Of a stretch of 64,000 bases of DNA, positions 26,373 through 35,025 are shown piece by piece. A program made the position numbers and the translations under genes. The notes beneath the pieces are model-generated. The model was not told the origin of the DNA, did not search any database, and saw nothing but the letters and a program-made list of their open reading frames with translations. Source of the stretch: Bacteriovorax sp. MedPE-SWde. GTDB lineage: Bacteria > Bdellovibrionota > Bacteriovoracia > Bacteriovoracales > Bacteriovoracaceae. Position 1 is the first letter of the stretch; every line of letters starts with the position of its first letter. The stretch is from NCBI GenBank assembly GCA_001874305.1, contig MPCU01000003.1, forward strand, positions 248,001 through 312,000, in the 5' to 3' direction.

Positions 26373-27464
26373 ATGAATAAAAAGTTAATAATATATACAT
26401 TGGTACCTTTCGTTATCGTTGGCTGTGCAGCTAAGAATATTGTTGAGCCTAAGCTTGATTCCAAAGGTGACTTAGTAAAGGTCTTTAATCTAGAAGATGA
26501 GAAGTTTACAAAGTTTATAACTAAGAAGAAATCAACGAGTGAAAAGCTTGATGATAAAATTGTTGGCTCACCACTTGAGAAGGCACAAAAGAAAAGAAAG
26601 ACAGTAAAAAAGAAGAAAAATAAGAAGAAGACCAAGGCCGAAAAGGTCAGTACAAAGAAAGAAGAAGTTAAGATTGTTGAAAAGGTAGTTCCTCCTCAAG
26701 AAAGAGAAGACTACCCAAAAGCCTACCTTGATTATAATAAGTATGAAAAATATTGGAAGATGTATAGGCCAATAACTAGACCTGGCGAGAAGATAGCTCT
26801 AGAGATTTCTTGGACACTTTTTAAGGCCGGTGTTGCGACTATCGAAACATTGGGTGACCTTGAAATTGGTGGGGAAGAAGTTGTTGGTTATAGAGCTTCT
26901 CTTGAGTCAGCTAAGTATTTTGAAAATATTTATAAATTAAGAGATGTTCTAGATACATATATTTCTAAGGAATCCCATATTCCTGTTAAGTATGTTTTAA
27001 AACAAAGAGAATCTGGTCAAAGTGTCGATGACCTTCAATTATTTGATAGAGAAAATTTAAAGACTTACTTCTGGTACAACAGATTAAAAAAAGGAAAAAC
27101 TAAGAAGACTGAGAAGGAAGCTTATACTCCTAAGTACTTCATGGATTCATTCTCGGCGATTCAATTCGTTAGAGGTCTCCCTTTAAAGGTTGGATCTAAA
27201 TTTGAGTTTCCAGTAATCACTAGAACTAAGGTTTGGATATTTAGTGCTAAAGTTGATGGCATTGAAGAAATCGATTACCTTGGCAAAGATATCAAGGCCT
27301 TTAAAATAAAAGCGGAAACTCATTACCCTGGAGTACTCAAGAAAAAGGGTGACATACTTTTTTGGGTGAGTGCTGATAAGAGAAGAATACCTTTAAAACT
27401 AGAGGCCAAGATTAAAATTGGAACAGTAAAAGGTAAGCTGATTAATTATGAGTCAGGGAAGTAA
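26373..27464 (+). CDS. DUF3108-family lipoprotein
   Basis: A 363-residue predicted lipoprotein: signal peptide with lipobox IVGC at about residues 15-18. A very lysine-rich linker (about 70-100) precedes a DUF3108 domain from about residue 130, recognisable by RPGEKIALEISWTLFKAGVATIE. DUF3108 proteins are envelope proteins of unclear function, often near lipid A genes. RBS TGAGGAATAA. It sits between lpxK and a glycosyltransferase, suggesting an envelope lipid or LPS role. Confidence 0.8.
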   Translation: MNKKLIIYTLVPFVIVGCAAKNIVEPKLDSKGDLVKVFNLEDEKFTKFITKKKSTSEKLDDKIVGSPLEKAQKKRKTVKKKKNKKKTKAEKVSTKKEEVKIVEKVVPPQEREDYPKAYLDYNKYEKYWKMYRPITRPGEKIALEISWTLFKAGVATIETLGDLEIGGEEVVGYRASLESAKYFENIYKLRDVLDTYISKESHIPVKYVLKQRESGQSVDDLQLFDRENLKTYFWYNRLKKGKTKKTEKEAYTPKYFMDSFSAIQFVRGLPLKVGSKFEFPVITRTKVWIFSAKVDGIEEIDYLGKDIKAFKIKAETHYPGVLKKKGDILFWVSADKRRIPLKLEAKIKIGTVKGKLINYESGK

Positions 27465-27469
27465 TAACT

Positions 27470-28615
27470 GTGATTAATATTTTTAGGAATCAACAAAATA
27501 TTCTCTATGTTTGTCCAACTGAAAGTTCTGGAACAAGAGAGCGCATGATTCTTAGAGACTGCCTTTTGCTCAAAGAGATTGGTCACAATGTATTTCTTTA
27601 CTGCTTAAAAGATTCATTCTTAGATATTAATAGCAAGAAACATGGAATTGACTGCCTCTATCATGAGGGAGGAACTCATACAACATTCCTTAAGTGGTAT
27701 AAACTACGAAGACTTAAAAACTATATAAGGAAGTTAGATGTTAATATTGTTCACTGCTACGAACTAAATTTTCTGTGGCCTCTGGCTTACTTCTTAAGAA
27801 ATAAGCATCTCACACCTCTGTTCTTCACTCTTAATCATGACGTACATAAGTTCTATAAGAAGTTTTGGTATAAGACTTTAATTTCAAGACTTGACCTAAT
27901 CTTTCTTCCTGTAAGAGAAATGTCCGAGAGTATTCATGGACACATGGAGATTCCACTTAGAAAAATTTATTACTCTGGACTGGGTCTTAAGCAGGTGGAG
28001 TTTCATAAAGTAAAAAAGAAGTTAAACGAATCTGTATGGAACTTAGCTTGTTGGGTTAATGACCATGAAAAGAGTGATGAGGATCTCTCTGTGTGCTTTG
28101 AAAGTCTTTGGGCCCTTAATATGCGCAAGAAAGATCATAAGCCATATCATCTGCATATTTATTCTAATCGAAAGTGGAGTGAGAATATTCTCCTAGAAAA
28201 GTTAAATAAGAAGATCCAAGACTATAAACTTGAGAATTATGTTCATTTTCATGAGTCTTCAAATGTGTTTGATATTAATGCTGATATCTGGATTTCATAT
28301 AACACGAAGATCCCTCTTGAAGATTATTCGCTTGTATCTATCTTAAAGGGAATTCCTGCAATGATGCCGCGCAATGCGACAACACAGGAGTTGAATAGAA
28401 TTTATGGTGATGCCAACGTTACTTATAAGGCCGGAGACTCTCGTGAGTTACGTAAGTCGCTAGAACTATTGAGCTCGAGCTACCATGACTATGTTGGACA
28501 CTGTGAAAAGGCCAAGGATGAACTCTGGGTCGAGCACGGTGAAGATGGTTATAAGTATAATCTCTTTAAAATCTATGAAAAACACCTCAATAAAAGACGC
28601 CGATTCTACTCCTAA
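27470..28615 (+). CDS. GT-B-fold glycosyltransferase at the end of the lipid A operon
   Basis: A 381-residue protein resembling the GT4 group: ILYVCPTESSGTRERMILRD opens the N-terminal Rossmann domain, VNIVHCYELNFLWPLAYF lies in the acceptor domain, and a C-terminal donor domain follows. GTG 27470 comes five bases after the previous stop with no strong ribosome site, so coupling is likely. Donor and acceptor are unknown. Bdellovibrio lipid A is reported to carry mannose in place of phosphate, and a glycosyltransferase here could add such a sugar, but this is only context. Confidence 0.75.
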   Translation: MINIFRNQQNILYVCPTESSGTRERMILRDCLLLKEIGHNVFLYCLKDSFLDINSKKHGIDCLYHEGGTHTTFLKWYKLRRLKNYIRKLDVNIVHCYELNFLWPLAYFLRNKHLTPLFFTLNHDVHKFYKKFWYKTLISRLDLIFLPVREMSESIHGHMEIPLRKIYYSGLGLKQVEFHKVKKKLNESVWNLACWVNDHEKSDEDLSVCFESLWALNMRKKDHKPYHLHIYSNRKWSENILLEKLNKKIQDYKLENYVHFHESSNVFDINADIWISYNTKIPLEDYSLVSILKGIPAMMPRNATTQELNRIYGDANVTYKAGDSRELRKSLELLSSSYHDYVGHCEKAKDELWVEHGEDGYKYNLFKIYEKHLNKRRRFYS

Positions 28616-28693
28616 GTATTTATTTCTATAGAGACTTTTTTCTGGCCGAGTGCAGAAAAATGGATTAAACTCACGCAGATCAAAAAACTTTTA

Positions 28694-28753
28694 GTCCCTT
28701 CAGTAGAAGATCTAAGGTCCTCGTATTACGAGGTTTCAAAAAAAAATTGGGAC
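28694..28753 (+). promoter_or_regulatory. Structured leader upstream of rpsA
   Basis: A hairpin CCTCG-TATTA-CGAGG (28719-28733) is enclosed by a possible outer stem GTCCC (28694-28698) with GGGAC (28749-28753). It ends 35 bases before the rpsA start. Ribosomal protein S1 represses its own mRNA through leader structure in E. coli, so this may be the operator; it is not a typical terminator because no T-tract follows. Confidence 0.45.
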
Positions 28754-28788
28754 CATACTAGTCATGTATGTATTCCCGTGAGGTAATT

Positions 28789-30528
28789 ATGACTGATTTA
28801 TCAAAACTGAAGCAATCTTGGATGGAAGGCTTCGAAGTTGTTCTAGGTGAAGACGTAGAAACAATTGAAACAACAGAATTCTCGAAACTTCTTTCGGATT
28901 CAAGCACACCAACATTTAATGAAGGTGAAGTATTCAAAGGGAAGATCGTAAACATTTCTTCTGACTATATCTTAGTTGATATTGGATACAAGCAAGAAGG
29001 TCTAGTTCACGCTAGAGAATTCACAAACTACGACGGTTCACTAAAAGTTAAAATGGGTGACGAAATCGAAGTTTACTTAGACAAGTTAGAGTCTGCTGCA
29101 GGGAACCTAGTTCTTTCTAAAGACAAAGCTGAAATCCTTAAAGCATGGGATAAAATCTCTGATGCATGTGAAAAAGGAATCCCACTTGAAGGTACAGTTG
29201 TTGCCAAAGTTAAGGGTGGTTTATCTGTTGATATCGGTGTTAAAGCGTTCCTTCCAGGTTCTCAAATTGACATTAGACCAACTAGATTCCTTGATAAGTA
29301 CATCGGTAAAAAGATGGAATTCAAAGTTATCAAATTCAATAAGAAAAGAGGTAACATCGTTCTTTCTAGAAGAGCTATTCTTCAAGAAGAAAGAGGGAAA
29401 CTAAGAGGTGAAGTACTTTCTCAAATTCAAGAAGGTATGATCGTAAAAGGTATTGTTAAGAACATTACTGATTACGGTGCATTCATTGACCTTGGTGGTA
29501 TTGATGGTCTTCTTCACATTACAGATATGTCATGGGGAAGAGTTAAGCATCCATCAAACCTACTTAACATCGGTGATGAAATCGAAGTTAAGATCCTTAA
29601 GTTTGATAAAGAAAAAGAAAGAGTATCTCTTGGTCTTAAGCAAGTTCAACCGAACCCTTGGGAAAAAGCTAGAGAAACTTATGCAACTGGTGCAAAAGTT
29701 AAAGGTGAAATCGTATCTGTTAAAGATTACGGTGTATTCATTGAACTTGACGACGGAATCGAAGGTCTTATCCACGTTTCTGAAATGTCATGGACAAATA
29801 AAATTAAGAACCCAACTAAGCACTTCTCTGTTGGTGAAATCGTTGAAGCTCAGGTTCTTGAAGTTGACGTTGATAACAAGAGAATTTCTCTTGGTGTTAA
29901 ACAACTACAAGAAAATCCATGGGATGCACTATCAGCTAAGTACCCAGTAGGTTCAAAAGTTGATGGTAAAGTTAAGTCTGTAGTTGAATTTGGTATCTTC
30001 GTTGACCTTGGTGAAGAAGTTGATGCTCTAATTCACGTTTCAGATATTTCTTGGACTAAGAAGAACGTTAACCTTAACGACGAGTACAAAGTTGGTGATT
30101 CTCTTGAAGCAATGGTTGTTTCTGTTGATAAAGAAAATCAAAAATTCTGTCTTGGAATTAAGCAACTTGCTGAAGATCCTTGGAAGAAAATCGAAACTAG
30201 ACTTCCAGTTGGAACTGTAGTTGAAGCTGAAGTAGTTAGAGTTACTGAATTTGGTGCATTCGTTGAACTGGAAACAGGAATCGAAGGTCTAATTCACATT
30301 TCTGAACTTTCAGAAGAAAGAGTTGAGAAGCCAGAAGACGTAGTTAAAAAAGGTGACGCGGTTAAAGCAATGGTAATTTCACTTGATAAAGATTCTAAAA
30401 AGATTGCTCTATCAATGAAGTCTGCTGCAAATGCTGCTAACAACGGATCATTCTCGAATGCTCCAGTTAAGACTGCAACTCTTGCTGACAAGCTTAAAGG
30501 ATTCAACCTTGGTGGATCTGAAGAATAA
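28789..30528 (+). CDS. rpsA: Ribosomal protein S1
   Basis: S1 recruits and unfolds mRNA on the 30S subunit. The 579-residue protein contains six S1 RNA-binding repeats, readable by recurring GxV..I.DYGxFV-DLG...GLIHxSE/D patterns; repeats 3-6 are the most regular. ATG 28789 follows GTGAGGTAATT; two ATGs upstream (28764, 28768) have no ribosome site. The sequence is less A+T-rich in codon choice than its neighbours, as expected for a highly expressed gene. It ends at a strong terminator. Confidence 0.96.
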   Translation: MTDLSKLKQSWMEGFEVVLGEDVETIETTEFSKLLSDSSTPTFNEGEVFKGKIVNISSDYILVDIGYKQEGLVHAREFTNYDGSLKVKMGDEIEVYLDKLESAAGNLVLSKDKAEILKAWDKISDACEKGIPLEGTVVAKVKGGLSVDIGVKAFLPGSQIDIRPTRFLDKYIGKKMEFKVIKFNKKRGNIVLSRRAILQEERGKLRGEVLSQIQEGMIVKGIVKNITDYGAFIDLGGIDGLLHITDMSWGRVKHPSNLLNIGDEIEVKILKFDKEKERVSLGLKQVQPNPWEKARETYATGAKVKGEIVSVKDYGVFIELDDGIEGLIHVSEMSWTNKIKNPTKHFSVGEIVEAQVLEVDVDNKRISLGVKQLQENPWDALSAKYPVGSKVDGKVKSVVEFGIFVDLGEEVDALIHVSDISWTKKNVNLNDEYKVGDSLEAMVVSVDKENQKFCLGIKQLAEDPWKKIETRLPVGTVVEAEVVRVTEFGAFVELETGIEGLIHISELSEERVEKPEDVVKKGDAVKAMVISLDKDSKKIALSMKSAANAANNGSFSNAPVKTATLADKLKGFNLGGSEE

Positions 30529-30556
30529 GATTTTTTAAAATTTTGTTTTTATATGG

Positions 30557-30587
30557 AAGGCCCTCTTTATAGAGGGCCTTTTTTTTT
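30557..30587 (+). terminator. Rho-independent terminator after rpsA
   Basis: AAGGCCCTC, loop TTTATA, GAGGGCCTT and seven more Ts: a nine-pair stem and long T-tract. Confidence 0.95.
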
Positions 30588-30615
30588 GCCTATTTAGTTT
30601 TTATTGAACAGGCGA

Positions 30616-30627
30616 TATAATTAACAA
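30616..30627 (+). promoter_or_regulatory. Consensus -10 box six bases before the pseudopilin start
   Basis: TATAAT (30616-30621) then TTAACA and ATG. The expected transcription start falls on the A of ATG; there is no Shine-Dalgarno. The -35 region is weak. Confidence 0.5.
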
Positions 30628-31383
30628 ATGAAAAATAAAAGCACCGGATTCTCCCTAGTTGAAGTAATGATTGCAATCGCTCTTATGGGCGCAGCAGCAG
30701 TTTACTTCATGAAGTTTCAGCAAAACCAAATGCGCTCTCAAAAGACAGTTGTAAATAGCGCGGCACTGTCCGAATATATGACAAGTATAAAGGGCTACCT
30801 TACTAAGCCAGGCGTCTGTCAGAAGTCGTTTGGAGAGCTTTCACTAAAAGAGGACGAAGAGCTTGAAGGGATAGTGAGACCTGATGGAGAGTTTAAATAT
30901 GCAGTAGGTGACAAGCTGGCGAGCTCATCTTTTAAGCTTGAGTCCATGAGCTTTAAAGATATTTTCATAGGCAAAGTACCTGACGGGGAAACTACGGCAA
31001 GAGCGGAAGCACAGCTTGAGCTAGTTTTTAAGAAGTCAGGTAAAGGCTCTTATGGAAATAAGACGATAAAGAAAGTTTTTGAACTAGATATTCAAGTTGA
31101 TGATTCTAATGTTATTTTAGACTGTGCTCCTCTTGGCCATCTATCGCTACCAAGCTCTTCTAGCTCTAGTGATTCAGAGAGTGGAGACTTAGGCTCAGAC
31201 GAGTTAGATAAGGCCTTTGACTCTTCAATGCAAAGTGCTATGAAGGCGACAGGAAAGAAAGTAGACCAGCAAGATATTAATAATGCTATTAAGAATAATC
31301 CACAGCTTCAAGAAGCTATGAAATCCATGAATAATTTAAAAGAATTAAATAAGAAAATGGAAGAGGCCCTTAATCAGCCTTAG
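30628..31383 (+). CDS. Type IV pilin-like / pseudopilin protein
   Basis: A 251-residue protein with a class III signal peptide: MKNKSTG, then F-S-L-V-E. Prepilin peptidase should cut after G7, leaving F1 and the conserved E5 (E12 of the precursor), followed by a hydrophobic helix to about residue 26. The rest is a soluble domain with a Ser-rich linker (about 172-185) and a charged helical tail rich in Asn/Lys. It stands alone rather than in a pil or gsp operon. It could be a minor pilin or a type II secretion pseudopilin; the sequence does not decide. Confidence 0.8.
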   Translation: MKNKSTGFSLVEVMIAIALMGAAAVYFMKFQQNQMRSQKTVVNSAALSEYMTSIKGYLTKPGVCQKSFGELSLKEDEELEGIVRPDGEFKYAVGDKLASSSFKLESMSFKDIFIGKVPDGETTARAEAQLELVFKKSGKGSYGNKTIKKVFELDIQVDDSNVILDCAPLGHLSLPSSSSSSDSESGDLGSDELDKAFDSSMQSAMKATGKKVDQQDINNAIKNNPQLQEAMKSMNNLKELNKKMEEALNQP

Positions 31384-31660
31384 ACTCTTGTTCTGGAAGA
31401 CAAACCGAACAACCTAGGTCTTCTTCAATATGCGAAGCAATTTCATCATCAAGCGCTTTATTAAGCTCATTAATACTTTCATCACTTCCACCAAGGGATC
31501 TAACTAAAGTCTCTGGCATAGATGGTGCTTTTAGTTCTATATCTAGACCCATCTGCTCATACTCTTCTGCCTGAACGTAGGCCTTATCGATGTCCTGTAT
31601 AGAGCACTCGAAAAGAACTGAACCCGTCATTTTATCAACTAGTTTTACTGATCCTGACAT
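31370..31660 (-). CDS. Small acidic cytoplasmic protein of unknown function
   Basis: A 96-residue acidic protein opening MSGSVKLVDKMTGSVLFEC. I choose ATG 31660 because GAAGGA precedes it on the minus strand; the longer frame starting at 31687 would place that ribosome site inside the gene. It has two cysteines in GCSVCLPE near the C-terminus, which could bind metal. Its 3' end overlaps the pseudopilin tail by 14 bases on the opposite strand. I do not recognise a family. Confidence 0.65.
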   Translation of the reverse strand: MSGSVKLVDKMTGSVLFECSIQDIDKAYVQAEEYEQMGLDIELKAPSMPETLVRSLGGSDESINELNKALDDEIASHIEEDLGCSVCLPEQESKAD

Positions 31661-31732
31661 GATTATTCTTCCTTCTAATTTAAGCATATGGTATCTAAGA
31701 TATTAGAAAACACTATCACGGGAAATGGATCT

Positions 31733-32053
31733 ATGAAAATAGAAAAGCTCTTTTTTGTCTCATTGCATAAGATGTTGACTGATACGATTGAACTTCTAGG
31801 AAAGAAGAATGGCCTAGACGTGTTCACAATTAATGACTTTGATGAGGCCTACCACTTTATAAAAGACCTAAATCCAAGTATTATCGTGGCCGATAACGAC
31901 GGAGTGGAAGAAGAAGTATTTTCAAAATTTATGAGTGAGTTTTCTTCGCAGATTCCTGTCGTAGTCATTGGTAATGGTGAGAAAGCAAAGTTTCTAAAAC
32001 CAATCGACCCAATCAAGTTGTTAGATGAGTTAGAACTTATCTATAATAGTTAG
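31733..32053 (+). CDS. Degenerate receiver-like small protein
   Basis: A 106-residue single-domain protein that resembles a response regulator receiver. It has MKIEKLFFVSLHKMLTDTIE at the first beta-alpha unit, IIVADNDG at the phosphoacceptor strand and KFLKPIDPIKLLDEL, where KP matches the conserved lysine-proline. The acidic pair after beta1 is missing, so phosphorylation is doubtful. ATG 31733 is preferred to GTG/ATG further upstream. A tiny membrane peptide gene follows after one base, then ppiC. Confidence 0.6.
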   Translation: MKIEKLFFVSLHKMLTDTIELLGKKNGLDVFTINDFDEAYHFIKDLNPSIIVADNDGVEEEVFSKFMSEFSSQIPVVVIGNGEKAKFLKPIDPIKLLDELELIYNS

Positions 32054-32054
32054 T

Positions 32055-32144
32055 ATGGATAAAGATCAAATTTATATATTAGCAGGATTAATAATTTCAA
32101 TTTTAATAATTGTTGGAACGTATTTTTGGCGTTTCACGCAATAA
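32055..32144 (+). CDS. 29-residue single-helix membrane peptide
   Basis: Open frame of 29 codons starting one base after the stop of the receiver-like gene and ending ten bases before ppiC. The peptide is MDKDQIYILAG followed by a hydrophobic run (LIISILIIVGTYFW) and RFTQ: a single membrane helix with a short polar N-terminus. There is no ribosome site of its own, so expression would rely on re-initiation. The clean fit between two genes and the composition make it plausible. Confidence 0.5.
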   Translation: MDKDQIYILAGLIISILIIVGTYFWRFTQ

Positions 32145-32154
32145 AGGAATAATG

Positions 32155-32427
32155 ATGAGTAGTATTTCATGTAAGCATATTCTTGTAGATCAAGAGTTTG
32201 AAGCAAAGGACCTATTAAAGAAACTAGATGGAGGAACAACTTTTGAACAACTTGCGAAGGATTTTTCAAACTGTCCTTCAGGCCAAGAAGGTGGGTCTCT
32301 AGGATCATTTGGTAAAGGAATGATGGTAAAACCATTTGAAGATGCAGCGTTTGCTTTAAGTGTTGGTGAAACTTCAGGGCCAGTAAAGACCCAGTTTGGA
32401 TATCACCTTATTCTAAGAGAGTCTTAG
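32155..32427 (+). CDS. ppiC: PpiC-type parvulin peptidyl-prolyl isomerase
   Basis: A 90-residue stand-alone parvulin domain without signal peptide, the size of E. coli PpiC. It contains CKHILVDQEFEAKDLLKKL, FEQLAKDFSNCPSGQEGGSLGSFG and PFEDAAFALSVGETSGPVKTQFGYHLI, which together define the family. Two ATGs lie at 32152 and 32155; I use the second because of its spacing from AAAGGA. The tail overlaps the opposing gene by four bases. Confidence 0.93.
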   Translation: MSSISCKHILVDQEFEAKDLLKKLDGGTTFEQLAKDFSNCPSGQEGGSLGSFGKGMMVKPFEDAAFALSVGETSGPVKTQFGYHLILRES

Positions 32428-32768
32428 TTACACTCTTGTTCTGATACTCGGTAGGCCCTATAGTCTAAGTCTAGTGACAAACAGACTGGCCTATCGTTTT
32501 GAAGACCTCTAACTATACCGGCGTGAATATCCTCACATTCACCAATATCAAGAACCATCATCTCTTTTTCCCCGTTATGCCCTTGAAGGCCAACCGAGTT
32601 TATAAATCCCTGACAGTCTAGAGTGACCTTATCAAAGTTTTCATTTGATATCTCAAAGATAAAGTCCATATCAGTTGGAAGATATTCTTCTACTTGAATA
32701 TGAAGAGGTGAGGCACAGATGACCTGCGCAGATAGAATTGTCATTATTAGTCCGATTATTTTTCTCAT
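32424..32768 (-). CDS. Small secreted cysteine-containing protein
   Basis: A 114-residue protein with a signal peptide (about 1-19, cleavage after VICA). The mature part carries four cysteines, in DCQGF, GECED, PVCLS and QECN, which could form two disulfides in the periplasm. No family recognised. The start has no Shine-Dalgarno; GATATT lies six bases upstream, so the mRNA may be leaderless. It converges on ppiC. Confidence 0.65.
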   Translation of the reverse strand: MRKIIGLIMTILSAQVICASPLHIQVEEYLPTDMDFIFEISNENFDKVTLDCQGFINSVGLQGHNGEKEMMVLDIGECEDIHAGIVRGLQNDRPVCLSLDLDYRAYRVSEQECN

Positions 32769-32825
32769 GTATTTAATATCGGATTAAATAAATCGGACTT
32801 TAATAAATCTTTCTACTTTCCTATC

Positions 32826-34166
32826 TTATTGATTTTGCAGGAACTGTTCGATCTCATCAAGCATTGGATCCTGTGGCCCTAGAATATATTGATGAAATCC
32901 AAGAGGGTTAAAGATAAAGTCTGGTGCTCTAACTCTGTAGAAGATCCCTCTTTCAAGAGTTGCTGTCTTCACTACATTTGTCTTACTAACTATTAGAGAA
33001 TGCGCTGCTCCCGCTTCATATGGAATAAAGAGGTCGTATCTGTTTTGCTTCTCAAGAAAGAAGTTAATAATGAAGCTTCTGAGGTCATCAATATTTTGCT
33101 TATCAAAACTCGAGATAACAAAACTATCCGGATGAGTTCTTCTAATGATTTTTTCTTTTATTGGATCATTTAGTTTATCGCGTTTATTAAAAACGATAAT
33201 TTTTTCTTTGTCTTGAACTCCAAGTTCCTTTAAAACAGCTGCAGTTACTTTGAGATGGTTTTCAAAGTGCGGATCACTCGCATCACAAACAATAACCAGA
33301 AGGTCTGCTTCAAGTGCTGATTCAAGAGTCGTCTTAAATCCATCAATCAATGTGTTTGGAAGGTTTGATAAGAAACCAACTGTATCAATTAAGATCATTG
33401 GAGGTTTTGTATCAGGGTTCAGCATTCTAAAAGTTGAATCAAGAGTTGCGAAAAGCTTATCTTCTTCAAGAACATCAACACTACAAAGTCTATTCATGAG
33501 AGATGATTTACCTGCATTGGTATATCCAACGAGTGCCGCTGTAATGGCCTTCTTACTTCTCTTCTTTCTTTGCTCAATTCTTGATTTTTCAACTTCCTTA
33601 AGTTCTTTTTTAAAGAAAGCTATTCTCTCTCTAATGATACGTCTGTCGAGCTCAATCTGTTGCTCACCCTCACCACCTTTAACACCAATACCACCTCTTT
33701 GGCGACCAAGGTGAGACCAGAAACCTGCCAGTCTTGGAAGGATATATTGAAGACGAGAGATTTCAATTTGAATCTTTGCTTCTTTAGTTCTGGCGTGCTC
33801 AGAGAAGATTTCCAGAATAATATGGCATCTATCAACTACAGACATATCAGCAATATTTTTGATATTTCTTATCTGACTGGCCGTTAGCTCACAATCAAAA
33901 ACGAGTAGAGTAGAGCCTTCAGCTTTTGCTCGAGCTGCGATTTCTTCTATCTTTCCTGTTCCAAGAATCGTACCTGCTTCAATCGTCTTACGGTTTTGCA
34001 CATATTGCTCACCAGTATCAATTTCCAGGGTGCGCATTAGTTCTCTAAGCTCACCTAAACTACGGTTAGTCTCTAATTCATTAGAGTGTTCTTTAAACTT
34101 TGGGCATATAATTGAAACTAGAGATGCCTTAGATTCTCTAGATATATAAAATTCGTTATCAAGCAT
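32826..34166 (-). CDS. hflX: HflX, ribosome-associated GTPase
   Basis: HflX splits stalled or inactive ribosomes and has GTPase activity. The 446-residue protein has the N-terminal HflX domain with GTGKIEEI and VFDCELTASQIRNI, the glycine-rich loop RQRGGIGVKGGEGE, then the G domain: G1 GYTNAGKSSLMN, G3 DTVGF, G4 NKRD. A C-terminal extension of about 110 residues follows. The start overlaps panC by eight bases. Confidence 0.95.
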   Translation of the reverse strand: MLDNEFYISRESKASLVSIICPKFKEHSNELETNRSLGELRELMRTLEIDTGEQYVQNRKTIEAGTILGTGKIEEIAARAKAEGSTLLVFDCELTASQIRNIKNIADMSVVDRCHIILEIFSEHARTKEAKIQIEISRLQYILPRLAGFWSHLGRQRGGIGVKGGEGEQQIELDRRIIRERIAFFKKELKEVEKSRIEQRKKRSKKAITAALVGYTNAGKSSLMNRLCSVDVLEEDKLFATLDSTFRMLNPDTKPPMILIDTVGFLSNLPNTLIDGFKTTLESALEADLLVIVCDASDPHFENHLKVTAAVLKELGVQDKEKIIVFNKRDKLNDPIKEKIIRRTHPDSFVISSFDKQNIDDLRSFIINFFLEKQNRYDLFIPYEAGAAHSLIVSKTNVVKTATLERGIFYRVRAPDFIFNPLGFHQYILGPQDPMLDEIEQFLQNQ

Positions 34167-35025
34167 AATTAATCTTTACCAGTCTGTTATCTATTAATCT
34201 TGTTTTATCTACTTTAAAAGCTCCAAGTATAACAACTTTGTTTGTGTTTGGAGTTACTTCATTTAAATTATTTGCATCTTTAATTTCAAGATAGTTCCAT
34301 CTCTTGTCACTTAATGATGTTTCTAGGATTTTATTAATTTCAACACCGCTATTTAGCCACGAGTCACTTGTAAGTAATTTCTCTATTTGAGAAAGAGTCT
34401 TTGGCAGAGTAAGTGCCATTTGTCTTGCCTCTGTTGTTAAGTATTGGTTTCGACTACTTCTGGCCAGTCCATCTTCATCTCGTGATATAGGAAGAGTTTT
34501 AATATCTATTTGTAGTCCCATGTCGAGAACCATTCTTTGAATAACTTTAACCTGTTGGTAATCCTTTTGACCAAAGTATGCAGTAGACGCCTTAGATATA
34601 TTAAAGAGTCTGTGAACAACTGTAGTTACACCATCAAAGTGTCCTGGTCTGTCTGCGCCACAGAGAATTTCTGAGATTCCATTAACTGATATTATTGTAG
34701 AGAAGCCATCTGGATATATCTCATCAGTTGAAGCTGGTGCAAAAACGACAAGTTCCTTTCCTGAAAATTTATCGAGCTCCTCTTTCAAAAGCTCACAGTC
34801 TCTCTCAAGAGTTCTTGGGTACTCAGCAAAATCCTCGTTTGGACCAAATTGTTTTGGATTAACAAATATAGTCACAAGAGTTACAGAGTTTTCATTGAGA
34901 GATTTATTAACGAGGGAAAGATGTCCTACATGGAGATTTCCCATTGTTGGAACAAGCCCTATGGCCTTACTATTGCTTGCATGCCAAGAGTTGAGATCTT
35001 CAATTTTTCTTATTAACTTAAACAT
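34159..35025 (-). CDS. panC: PanC, pantothenate synthetase
   Basis: Joins pantoate and beta-alanine with ATP. The 288-residue protein has VPTMGNLHVGHLSLV (HIGH-type motif), FVNPKQFGPNEDFAEYPR, AYFGQKDYQQVKVIQRMV and the KMSKS-like LARSSRNQYL. All are family-diagnostic. It starts one base after coaBC ends and overlaps hflX, so coaBC-panC-hflX is one transcript. Confidence 0.96.
   Translation of the reverse strand: MFKLIRKIEDLNSWHASNSKAIGLVPTMGNLHVGHLSLVNKSLNENSVTLVTIFVNPKQFGPNEDFAEYPRTLERDCELLKEELDKFSGKELVVFAPASTDEIYPDGFSTIISVNGISEILCGADRPGHFDGVTTVVHRLFNISKASTAYFGQKDYQQVKVIQRMVLDMGLQIDIKTLPISRDEDGLARSSRNQYLTTEARQMALTLPKTLSQIEKLLTSDSWLNSGVEINKILETSLSDKRWNYLEIKDANNLNEVTPNTNKVVILGAFKVDKTRLIDNRLVKINYA

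Noticed and set aside
26373-26700. Minus-strand Phe-rich frame opposite the Lys-rich linker of the DUF3108 lipoprotein
   Set aside because: AAG/AAA-rich coding sequence on one strand yields Phe/Leu runs on the other; no start signal.
29162-29950. Open frames in other phases inside rpsA
   Set aside because: They follow the repetitive S1-domain codons and have no start signals; shadows of the real gene.
33250-33887. Plus-strand frames opposite hflX
   Set aside because: HflX is certain from its G-domain motifs; the opposite frames have no family features.
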